Shown piece after piece: positions 1 through 5,637 of a stretch of 5,637 nt of DNA (the first letter of the stretch is position 1; each line of letters opens with the position of its first letter). Source of the stretch: Gammaproteobacteria bacterium (GTDB taxonomy: Bacteria > Pseudomonadota > Gammaproteobacteria > Pseudomonadales > Pseudohongiellaceae); assembly GCA_947377625.1 (NCBI GenBank), contig CANCGR010000211.1:1-5637 (forward strand), in the 5' to 3' direction. The notes under the pieces were generated by a model, which was not told the DNA's origin, did not search any database, and saw nothing but the letters and a program-made list of their open reading frames with translations. The translations under genes and the position numbers were made by a program.

Positions 1-2
1 CC

Positions 3-50
3 TGTAAAGCCATAACCGGTTCCAAATACCTGCCAGGCAGCTGCAACTGA
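3..50 (+). CDS. pilA: Type IV pilin, C-terminal end only (PilA-like, 5' truncated by window)
   Basis: Only the last 15 codons are present, reading CKAITGSKYLPGSCN followed by TGA at 48-50. Two cysteines 12 residues apart with K-Y-L-P just before the second match the C-terminal disulfide loop (D-region) of type IVa major pilins, where a Cys...KYLP..C ending is common. The family forms the retractable type IV pilus fibre, processed by PilD and assembled by PilB/PilC in the inner membrane. The rest of the gene lies upstream of the window, so the hydrophobic N-terminus that would settle the assignment is not visible. Support comes from the strong terminator immediately downstream and the GT-C type membrane glycosyltransferase that follows, since pilin-modifying enzymes often sit right after pilA. 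The chain ends in Asn rather than Ser. A minor pilin or another protein with a short disulfide tail is the alternative. Confidence 0.68.
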   Translation, partial: CKAITGSKYLPGSCN

Positions 51-72
51 TTTCAGTTAACTGAATTCAGTC
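45..72. repeat. Tandem pair of 14-bp palindromic repeats over the pilin stop codon
   Basis: Two adjacent 14-bp units, AACTGATTTCAGTT (45-58) and AACTGAATTCAGTC (59-72), agree at 12 of 14 positions. Each is itself an inverted repeat, and the junction forms a further perfect palindrome, TCAGTTAACTGA (53-64). The stop codon of the pilin is inside the first unit. In RNA the four CTGA/TCAG arms could fold as two small hairpins or pair in alternative registers. It lies 13 bp before the terminator stem, so an mRNA 3'-end stability element or a protein binding site are both possible; neither is shown. Confidence 0.6.
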
Positions 73-85
73 TTGAGCATGCCAG

Positions 86-117
86 AAAGCCAGTCTCGCA
101 AGAGGCTGGCTTTTTTT
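86..117 (+). terminator. Strong intrinsic terminator after the pilin gene
   Basis: A 10-bp stem (AGCCAGTCTC at 88-97 with GAGGCTGGCT at 102-111, one G-T wobble) is closed by a GCAA loop of the stable GNRA class and followed by a run of seven T at 111-117. Flanking A bases at 86-87 extend the pairing into the T-tract. It sits 36 nt after the pilin stop and 62 nt before the preferred start of the next gene, so it should end most pilin transcripts and leave only read-through for the membrane protein unless that gene has its own promoter. Confidence 0.92.
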
Positions 118-178
118 ATGGACTGGCTTAGGCTCCAGTAGTTGAATGCCCGCTGTGTTACCCAAGGTCGAATCCCCC

Positions 179-2140
179 ATGCAGACAGCCGCTCCGCCAC
201 GCGCCCACACCACAAAAATGCTATTGGCAGTGCTGGCGATACTGTTGTCGACGTTGCTGATCTACTGGCCGGGCTTGAGTGGACCATTTGTGCTGGATGA
301 CATGCAGAACATCGTTGCTGTTCATCTTGACCACATGGATTGGCAAGCGTTTGTCTACACCGTCACGCACAACTCCAGTGGCATGCTGGGGCGCGTGGTT
401 TCCATCAGCAGCTTTGCATTGAGTGGTGTGCAATACGGGCTTGATCCCTGGGGTTACAAATTCCAGAACCTGTTGCTGCATCTGTGCAACGGACTGCTAC
501 TGCTGCGCCTGCTGTTCCTGACGCTTCAACAAATCACACCCTCACGCAGCCGCGACCAACAGTTGCTGTGTGCCGTGCTGGTCTCGGCATTCTGGCTGCT
601 GCATCCGCTGCAGGTGAGCACAGTGCTGTATGTAGTGCAGCGCATGACCATACTGTCGACACTGTTCATGCTGGCGGCGCTGTTGTGCTACTTCGAGGCC
701 CGCACGCAGAGCGAAGCTTCACCGCGCTATTGGTTGCTGGCGTTCGTGTGTTATCCGCTGCTGCAGTTGCTGGCCGTTTTTTCCAAAGAAAACGGGGCCC
801 TGTTGCCGCTGTTCATCCTTGTGTTTGAGGCGCTGGTTTTCCGCAGTTTGCGTGCGCCGCGCCTGCTTGCCCAGCGGCATCAATTGTTTCTGCTGGGAGC
901 CATGGTCTTGCCCTTGCTGGCAGGCGGTCTGTATCTGTTGACCCATTTTTCCACGGTAGTTGATTACAGCAGTCGTAACTTCACGCTGGCAGAACGGTTG
1001 ATGAGCCAATTGCATGTACTGCCGTTCTATCTGAAATTGATCTTGTTGCCACGCGTCAGGGACATGAGCCTGTTCCATGATGATTTTCCGGTGACTGCCG
1101 CTTTCGACCCGCTGACTGTGCTGCTGCTGCTGTTGCTGGTTGGCACGGTGGCGGCGATCTGGTTGTTGCGTCGGCGTGCGCCAGTGCTGGCATTTGGACT
1201 GGCCTGGTTTCTGGTGTCGCATATGCTTGAGTCCACGATCATTCCGCTTGAGCTGGTCTTTGAACATCGCAACTATCTGGCCGTGGCCGGCATTTTGTTG
1301 CCGGTGATTTATCTGGTGGTGTCATACAAGGAACAGAAGCTTGCACTGGCATTGCTGGGGCTGTTTGCGCTGGTGTTTCTGCTGCAAACCTTCTCGCGGG
1401 TGCAAGAGTGGAGCAACGAGGAACTGATGGATGCACAGGCAGTGGCAGACCATCCGGATTCTTCGCGGGCGCGCACTACCATGGCCAATGTGTTGGCGAC
1501 GCAGGGCAAGTTCGATGAGTCCAAGCAACAACTGGAAGCGGCGGCGCTAATTGATCCGCAAGATGCCGGGCCGCTTTTGCATCAGCTGACCATTCTGTGC
1601 GCGCAGGGGGTCAGCTCGCCTGAGTTGGTCACGCGTACCGCGCAAGTGCTGGCTGCCTATCCGGCCAGTGTTTATGCGTTGAACTCGCTGGAACATCTGT
1701 ATTCGCTGATCAACAGCAGAAAATGCACGAATGTGTCGCCGGAAGACATGGTGCAGTTGCTGGAAGCGGCGCAATCACAAACCGGCAACAGCATTAATCC
1801 GTTGATCAAAGGTTATCTGCTCCGTTTCAACGGCTATCAGGCGTTGATCAATGGTGCTTATGCTCAAGGCGTGGTGTTCATGCGTCAGGCCTATGACTCC
1901 AATCACGATATCCTGATTCTGGTAGAACTGGTGGAAGCCCAGATCAACTACGGCGAGTTCACTGATGCCGAAGAAATGCTCAATCTGTTGCGTGATATCA
2001 ACAGCAAGCATCTGGGGATAGATTCATACCAGGTAGACCGGCTGGGAAAACTTTTGCAGGACGCTAAGGACAAGAAAGTGCGTGATGCCGCCAGTGGTGC
2101 TGCTCCAGCCAAAGCTGTCGATACCATTACACCGCAATAA
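179..2140 (+). CDS. Multi-pass GT-C/TMTC-like membrane glycosyltransferase with C-terminal TPR domain
   Basis: Predicted inner-membrane protein of 653 residues. Numbered from the ATG at 179, helix 1 spans about 14-34 and is followed by an Asp pair at 40-41 (PFVLDDMQNI), the place where GT-C enzymes carry catalytic acidic residues in the first extracytoplasmic loop. Then come G-R-V-V-S (71-75), H101/N104, H142-P143-L-Q...Q154-R155-M156, K203-E204-N and E362-H-R-N-Y-L, a series resembling TMTC-type O-mannosyltransferases, which also fuse a GT-C membrane part to TPRs. About eleven membrane helices end near 405; the rest is soluble and helical, with a clear TPR at about 428-461 and a TPR-like helix pair near 590-610. 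Such enzymes move sugar from a polyprenyl-phosphate donor to protein in the periplasm. The position after the pilin suggests pilin as acceptor, which is inference. AAGG at 164-167 weakly supports the 179 start; an in-frame ATG at 146 adds 11 residues and cannot be excluded. A Wzy-like polymerase or ligase is the main alternative. Confidence 0.82.
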   Translation: MQTAAPPRAHTTKMLLAVLAILLSTLLIYWPGLSGPFVLDDMQNIVAVHLDHMDWQAFVYTVTHNSSGMLGRVVSISSFALSGVQYGLDPWGYKFQNLLLHLCNGLLLLRLLFLTLQQITPSRSRDQQLLCAVLVSAFWLLHPLQVSTVLYVVQRMTILSTLFMLAALLCYFEARTQSEASPRYWLLAFVCYPLLQLLAVFSKENGALLPLFILVFEALVFRSLRAPRLLAQRHQLFLLGAMVLPLLAGGLYLLTHFSTVVDYSSRNFTLAERLMSQLHVLPFYLKLILLPRVRDMSLFHDDFPVTAAFDPLTVLLLLLLVGTVAAIWLLRRRAPVLAFGLAWFLVSHMLESTIIPLELVFEHRNYLAVAGILLPVIYLVVSYKEQKLALALLGLFALVFLLQTFSRVQEWSNEELMDAQAVADHPDSSRARTTMANVLATQGKFDESKQQLEAAALIDPQDAGPLLHQLTILCAQGVSSPELVTRTAQVLAAYPASVYALNSLEHLYSLINSRKCTNVSPEDMVQLLEAAQSQTGNSINPLIKGYLLRFNGYQALINGAYAQGVVFMRQAYDSNHDILILVELVEAQINYGEFTDAEEMLNLLRDINSKHLGIDSYQVDRLGKLLQDAKDKKVRDAASGAAPAKAVDTITPQ

Positions 2141-2224
2141 CCATCAATAAGGTGCTTGCGGCGTTCGAAGCAACTGCACGCGAACCGCGCCAATATTGCC
2201 GAAGTGCCACGATTGTCAGTTCAT

Positions 2225-2255
2225 AAAAAAGGCCAGGGGTTAGCTGGCCTTTTTT
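2225..2255. terminator. Bidirectional terminator between convergent genes
   Basis: Perfect 12-bp inverted repeat: six A plus GGCCAG (2225-2236), a 7-nt loop (2237-2243), then CTGGCC plus six T (2244-2255). Read on the plus strand it ends in a T-run and can stop transcripts of the membrane glycosyltransferase gene; read on the minus strand it equally ends in a T-run and serves fhs, whose stop codon is about 40 nt away. The remaining gap between the two genes (2141-2292) shows no other recognisable element. Confidence 0.93.
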
Positions 2256-2292
2256 GTTGGCTGTTTGAATCAGCCGGATATTACGCTCGAGC

Positions 2293-3966
2293 TTAGAACA
2301 AGCCTTCGATCTGACCGTTGTCGTTGACAAAGATCTTTTCGGCCGACGGAATTTTCGGCAGGCCTGGCATGATCATGATCTCGCCACACACGGCCACGAT
2401 GAACTCGGCACCCGCCGACAAACGCAGTTCGCGGATATGAACAGTGTGGTTTACCGGAGCACCCATCTTGGTAGCATCGGTGGTGAAGCTGCTCTGGGTT
2501 TTCGCCATGCAGATCGGGAAGTTTGGATACAGTTTCTGGTAGTCCTCGAACTGTTTCTTCACGGCGGCATCGCAAGTGACGTCAGAGGCGCGATAGATTT
2601 CTTTCGCGATCGTGTTCACTTTTTCCCACAGTGTGGCGTTGTCTTCGTACAGATACTTGAAAGTGCCAGGGCGGTTTTCGCAGATATCGACGATTTCACG
2701 TGCCAGTTCTTCGATACCGGCACCGCCGTCAGCCCAGTGGCTGCACAGGATTACTTTAGCGCCGATGTTGCCACACAGTTCTTTCAGCAGGTCGTGTTCA
2801 GCAGCGGAGTCGTGGATGAACTTGTTGATGGCCACAACCGCAGGCACGCCAAATTTGGCAAGGTTCTGCAGATGACGCTCAAGGTTCGCAAAGCCTTTTC
2901 TCAGTGCGTCGAGGTTTTCACCTTTGAGCTGGTCTTTGGCAACACCGCCGTGCATTTTCAGCGCGCGGATGGTGGCAACGATGGCGATGGCCGAAGGATG
3001 CAGACCGGTTTTGCGGCACTTGATGTCCATGAATTTTTCAGCGCCGAGGTCGGCACCGAAGCCGGCTTCAGTTACCACGTAGTCGGCCAGTTTCAGCGCA
3101 GTGGTGGTAGCCATTACTGAGTTACAGCCGTGGGCGATGTTGGCGAACGGACCACCGTGGATGAAGGCAGGGGTGCCTTCCAGCGTCTGTACCAGATTTG
3201 GCATCAGCGCGTCTTTCAGCAATGCGGTCATGGCGCCGTCGGCTTTGATTTCTTTGGCAGTGATCGGGGTTTTTTCGCGGGTCTGGCCGATGACGATGTT
3301 GGCCAGGCGACGCTGCAGGTCTTTGATGTCAGTGGCCAGACAGAAGATGGCCATTACTTCAGAGGCAACCGTGATGTCGAAACCGGTCTGACGCGGGAAG
3401 CCGTTGCCGGCGCCGCCCAATGCCACCACCATGTCGCGCAGGGCGCGATCGTTCATGTCGACCACACGGCGCCAGCTGATGCGGCGGCCGTCCAGATTCA
3501 GGTCATTGTTCCAGTAGATATGGTTGTCGATCATTGCGCTCAGCAGGTTGTGGGCTGAACCGATGGCGTGGAAGTCGCCGGTGAAATGCAGGTTGATGTC
3601 TTCCATCGGGATAACCTGGGCGTAACCGCCGCCAGCTGCTCCACCTTTCACGCCGAAGCAGGGGCCAAGGCTGGGTTCGCGCAAACAGATCGCAGTTTTC
3701 TTGCCGATGCGGGTAAGACCGTCACCCAGACCTACGGTGGTGGTGGTTTTGCCTTCACCAGCAGGAGTCGGGGAAATTGCAGTAACGAGGATCAGTTTGC
3801 CGTTCTTGTTGTTCTGCTGGGCTTGAATGAAAGAGTAATCAACTTTGGCCTTGGTGTGGCCGTAGGGGTGGAGCGCACTGAGTGGGATTCCGAGCTTGGC
3901 GCCGATTTCAGCAATGGGCTGAGCCGTGGCGGCCTGGGCAATTTCAATATCTGACAGATGCGTCAT
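2293..3966 (-). CDS. fhs: Formate-tetrahydrofolate ligase (10-formyl-THF synthetase)
   Basis: Cytosolic enzyme joining formate to tetrahydrofolate with ATP, giving 10-formyl-THF, ADP and phosphate; it feeds formate into the one-carbon pool for purines and initiator formyl-Met-tRNA. The 557-residue product has the usual length of bacterial monofunctional enzymes. Visible motifs: nucleotide-binding TPAGEGKTT (67-75), R-E-P-S-L-G-P (97-102), P-M-E-D-I-N-L-H-F-T-G-D (120-131), H-G-G-P-F-A-N-I-A-H-G (270-280), T-E-A-G-F-G-A-D-L-G (299-308), W-A-D-G-G (411-415), P-I-C-M-A-K-T-Q (484-491), M-P-G-L-P-K (533-538) and the typical C-terminal G-L-F. The reading frame stays open upstream to 4197, but that extension runs through the promoter, and GAGGAA at 3973-3978 lies 6 nt before the ATG at 3966, so 3966 is the start. 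The gene is single, convergent with the glycosyltransferase gene and divergent from the cytochrome-like gene. No truncation or missing motif was seen. Confidence 0.98.
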   Translation of the reverse strand: MTHLSDIEIAQAATAQPIAEIGAKLGIPLSALHPYGHTKAKVDYSFIQAQQNNKNGKLILVTAISPTPAGEGKTTTTVGLGDGLTRIGKKTAICLREPSLGPCFGVKGGAAGGGYAQVIPMEDINLHFTGDFHAIGSAHNLLSAMIDNHIYWNNDLNLDGRRISWRRVVDMNDRALRDMVVALGGAGNGFPRQTGFDITVASEVMAIFCLATDIKDLQRRLANIVIGQTREKTPITAKEIKADGAMTALLKDALMPNLVQTLEGTPAFIHGGPFANIAHGCNSVMATTTALKLADYVVTEAGFGADLGAEKFMDIKCRKTGLHPSAIAIVATIRALKMHGGVAKDQLKGENLDALRKGFANLERHLQNLAKFGVPAVVAINKFIHDSAAEHDLLKELCGNIGAKVILCSHWADGGAGIEELAREIVDICENRPGTFKYLYEDNATLWEKVNTIAKEIYRASDVTCDAAVKKQFEDYQKLYPNFPICMAKTQSSFTTDATKMGAPVNHTVHIRELRLSAGAEFIVAVCGEIMIMPGLPKIPSAEKIFVNDNGQIEGLF

Positions 3967-3972
3967 GGCAAA

Positions 3973-3978
3973 TTCCTC
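3973..3978 (-). promoter_or_regulatory. Ribosome binding site of fhs
   Basis: GAGGAA on the minus strand, 6 nt before the ATG at 3966. It decides the fhs start against the longer open frame that continues to 4197. The leader sequence just upstream (CCTCC, 3993-3997) is complementary to its GAGG core, with flanking ATT and AAT also able to pair, so the site may be partly hidden in a weak hairpin. Confidence 0.85.
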
Positions 3979-4057
3979 ATTAATTCTTAAATGGAGGCCA
4001 ACTGCAGGGGGCTGACTGAGGACGGAGGTCCGGAGGGGTTCCTGTAAAAGGCGGCGC

Positions 4058-4086
4058 AGTCTAGCACCATTTAACGAGCGAGGAAA
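4058..4086 (-). promoter_or_regulatory. Probable sigma70 promoter of fhs (extended -10)
   Basis: On the minus strand, TGC immediately precedes TAGACT (4063 down to 4058), giving an extended -10 element (TGnTAGACT) followed by a GC-rich discriminator. At a 17-nt spacing the -35 position reads TTTCCT (4086-4081), a poor match that the extended -10 may compensate. Transcription would start near 4051, giving a leader of about 84 nt. Confidence 0.55.
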
Positions 4087-4101
4087 ACCAATCGGTTCGG
4101 C

Positions 4102-4107
4102 TATAAT
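4102..4107 (+). promoter_or_regulatory. Consensus -10 element for the cytochrome-like gene
   Basis: A perfect TATAAT lies 33 nt before the ATG at 4141, which would give a short leader of about 27 nt. No good -35 hexamer exists at 16-18 nt (the sequence around 4078-4086 is GA-rich), so an activator may be needed. An interrupted palindrome, AACC-AATC-GGTT at 4086-4097, sits just upstream and could be a regulator site. Confidence 0.5.
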
Positions 4108-4140
4108 CCCGCCAGATTCACGCATATTTCCGGAGTTTCC

Positions 4141-5451
4141 ATGCCGATATTTCCTTGCTTTCCAACAGTGAATCGGCATCCACGCAGCGGTCGCCAATGG
4201 CCACTGCTGTTGGTGTTATTGGGCTTGCTGACAGGCGTAGCGCCGGCCCAGGCCCAGCTGACTTATGACACTGAATATCCGCTGATGGGCTACGGCAAGA
4301 ATCCGCCGACCGATCCCTACAGCCGCATGATGAAAGCACTGGCCGCCAAGGGTGAAAAACTCCCGTTTGTCGCCGACGGCCATGGTTATCTGGATGGCGT
4401 GCTGCAGGCGCTTGGCATTGACCCTTCCTCGCAAATGCTGGTGTTTTCCAAAAGCAGTCTGAAACAACGCTTCATCTCGCCGCAAACACCGCGCTCGCTG
4501 TTCTTCACTGATGATGTGTATGTGGCCAATGTACCCGGTAGCCGCTCGCTGGAAGTGGCAGCGATGGACCCGATGCAAGGGCCGGTATTCTTCGATGTCA
4601 GCCAGGACCCGAAAGCAGTGGCACCCTTCCAGCAGGAAACCACGCGCTGCCTGCGCTGCCACGATACCTATTCAATGACCGGCGAAGGCGTGCCGCGCTT
4701 CATGCTGAGCTCGGTGATTACCGCTGCCGACGGCAACATCGTGTCGCATGAACTGAGTGAAATCACTGAACAGGCCACACCAATCGAAGAGCGTTGGGCA
4801 GGCTGGTATGTCACCGGACTGAGTGGCAAGCAGACTCATCGCGGCAATTTCATCGTCAAGGACGTGGCGGCGTTGTCGAAGCGGCCGTGGGTGGGTGAGA
4901 TCAATCAAAGCAGTCTCGACAAGTTTGTCGATCTTGCCGCCTATCCGCGCAAGACCAGCGACATCGTGGCCTTGCTGGTGCTGCAGCATCAGGTAGAAGT
5001 GCAGAACCGCTTGGTGCGCCTCAATTATGAAAGTCGCAAGTTGTTGGCCGCCAACAGCAAAGTGCCGGACGTGGAGTTGCAAGCCTTGATCAAACCGTTG
5101 CTGGAAGTGATGCTTATGAGTGATGAACCGCCACTGGCAGATACCGTGCAAGGCACTTCCGGCTATCAGCAGTGGTTCGAACAGCGCGGGCCATTCACCA
5201 AAGATGGCAAGTCATTGCGCCAGTTTGATCTCAAGACCCGCACTTTCCGCTATCGGCTCAGCTACCTGATTTATTCCGATGCAGTAGCGGCGCTGGCTGA
5301 TCGGGTCAAACAGCTGCTGTTCAACGACATCACCGCAGTGCTCTCTGGTGATGCAACGCTGCTCGACGGCAAAGGCCTGCCCGCTGACGAACGGCAGGCG
5401 ATTCGTGACATTCTGCAAGCCACCAAGCCGGAAGTGCTGGCCAGGCCATGA
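4141..5451 (+). CDS. Exported single-heme c-type cytochrome-like protein, function unknown
   Basis: Product of 436 residues starting at an ATG with GGAG 5 nt upstream (4132-4135). The N-terminus is a signal peptide: basic residues to about 19, hydrophobic core 20-33, and an A-Q-A cleavage site near 36-38, so the mature protein should be periplasmic. One c-type heme site, C170-L-R-C173-H174, lies mid-chain, unlike small cytochromes c where it is near the N-terminus. Around it are features that look conserved: G-V-P-R-F after the heme site (183-187), E-R-W-A-G-W-Y-V-T-G (217-226), H233-R-G-N-F, and a helix with L-V-L-Q-H-Q-V-E-V-Q-N-R (279-290) followed by N-Y-E. M179, M188, H203, H233 and H283 are candidate distal heme ligands. 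I recall similar cytochrome-c-domain proteins annotated only as hypothetical; no enzymatic role is known to me. It may pair with the exported protein starting at 5576. Electron transfer is inferred from the heme motif alone. Confidence 0.85.
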   Translation: MPIFPCFPTVNRHPRSGRQWPLLLVLLGLLTGVAPAQAQLTYDTEYPLMGYGKNPPTDPYSRMMKALAAKGEKLPFVADGHGYLDGVLQALGIDPSSQMLVFSKSSLKQRFISPQTPRSLFFTDDVYVANVPGSRSLEVAAMDPMQGPVFFDVSQDPKAVAPFQQETTRCLRCHDTYSMTGEGVPRFMLSSVITAADGNIVSHELSEITEQATPIEERWAGWYVTGLSGKQTHRGNFIVKDVAALSKRPWVGEINQSSLDKFVDLAAYPRKTSDIVALLVLQHQVEVQNRLVRLNYESRKLLAANSKVPDVELQALIKPLLEVMLMSDEPPLADTVQGTSGYQQWFEQRGPFTKDGKSLRQFDLKTRTFRYRLSYLIYSDAVAALADRVKQLLFNDITAVLSGDATLLDGKGLPADERQAIRDILQATKPEVLARP

Positions 5452-5502
5452 GCAAAAGTGAAGCCGGGATTAACGGAAAGATAATCAACTAACTTGCGGT
5501 CA

Positions 5503-5518
5503 TGGACACAGGTTTGCA
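5503..5518 (+). promoter_or_regulatory. Weak sigma54-like promoter element
   Basis: TGG at 5503-5505 and TTGCA at 5514-5518 have the exact GG-N10-GC spacing of -24/-12 promoters. The -12 half is perfect, but the CAC of the -24 box is not matched. A start near 5529 would give a leader of about 47 nt to the ATG at 5576. A small hairpin, CATCC/GGATG (5517-5532), overlaps it. In the 124-nt gap 5452-5575 I see no intrinsic terminator, so read-through from the preceding gene is also likely. Confidence 0.3.
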
Positions 5519-5575
5519 TCCGGTACAGGATGGAACAGCCCAAAGTCGTAAGTACAGTCTTGTTGGAGTGGATCA

Positions 5576-5637
5576 ATGACAGTCTTTAAATCCCTGGGTT
5601 TGTTGCTACTGGGTCTTTGCTTGCAAATGAGCGCCCA
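5576..5637 (+). CDS. Start of an exported protein, 3' truncated by window
   Basis: Only 20 full codons are present. The ATG at 5576 has GGAG 7 nt upstream (5565-5568), a good ribosome binding site. The residues MTVFKSLGLLLLGLCLQMSA form a short signal peptide: one Lys, a Leu/Gly-rich core and a likely cleavage region around M-S-A. The Cys at 15 is within the hydrophobic core, and L-G-L-C resembles a lipobox loosely, so a lipoprotein cannot be ruled out, although the hydrophobic stretch before it is short. Function cannot be stated. Same direction as the cytochrome-like gene and no terminator between them suggest co-expression. Confidence 0.65.
   Translation, partial: MTVFKSLGLLLLGLCLQMSA

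Noticed and set aside
1117..1140. CTG-rich run resembling a triplet microsatellite
   Set aside because: Encodes a leucine-rich membrane helix, so the repetition is explained by codon use.
719..1267. 182-codon open frame on the minus strand, Gln-rich
   Set aside because: Gln-rich because it is the reverse complement of Leu codons (CTG/TTG) in membrane helices of the glycosyltransferase; a shadow.
2141..2224. Small gene or RNA in the gap before the convergent terminator
   Set aside because: No open frame with a ribosome binding site, no promoter and no convincing hairpin in these 84 bases.
2437..3120. 227-codon open frame on the plus strand inside fhs
   Set aside because: Antisense shadow of a highly conserved gene; composition follows fhs codon structure, the translation shows no recognisable motifs and no ribosome binding context was seen.
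3967..4051. Tetrahydrofolate riboswitch upstream of fhs
   Set aside because: The leader does not show the conserved core I know for these riboswitches; kept only as an unexplained structured leader.
3967..4197. 77-residue N-terminal extension of fhs
   Set aside because: Runs through the probable promoter and into the start of the divergent gene; the product from 3966 already has the family's full length and a good ribosome binding site.
4216..5151. Two minus-strand open frames (148 and 159 codons) under the cytochrome-like gene
   Set aside because: Antisense to a gene with signal peptide, ribosome binding site and heme motif; no motif of their own.

Overview
The window looks like chromosomal DNA of a Gammaproteobacterium. 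The lineage is inferred from moderate-to-high GC, a type IVa-like pilin C-terminus, a standard 557-residue formate-tetrahydrofolate ligase and sigma70-type promoters with GC-rich discriminators; nothing here fixes a genus. I see no insertion sequence, phage gene, CRISPR array, tRNA or rRNA.

Left part (1-2140, + strand): the first 50 bases are the last 15 codons of what looks like the major type IV pilin (PilA). Its stop codon lies inside a tandem pair of 14-bp palindromic repeats, followed by a strong intrinsic terminator with a GCAA loop. Downstream is a large multi-pass membrane protein with a C-terminal TPR region. Its pattern (aspartate pair after the first membrane helix, H-P-L-Q...Q-R-M, K-E, E-H-R-N-Y-L) resembles TMTC-type GT-C glycosyltransferases. 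Its place directly after pilA suggests a pilin O-glycosyltransferase of a type different from PilO/TfpO; this is the most interesting item in the window.

Middle (2141-3966): a bidirectional terminator separates this pair from a convergent fhs gene on the minus strand, whose product makes 10-formyl-tetrahydrofolate. fhs is full length with intact motifs. Its roughly 84-nt leader carries three CCUCC blocks, the nearest able to pair with the ribosome binding site.

Right part (4141-5637, + strand): divergent from fhs is an exported protein with one c-type heme site (CLRCH) and otherwise conserved-looking motifs, belonging to a family with no function that I know. After a 124-nt gap holding a weak sigma54-like element, a second exported protein begins and runs off the window. 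The two could form an envelope redox unit, but only a signal peptide of the second is visible. No metabolic link between the three regions is evident.
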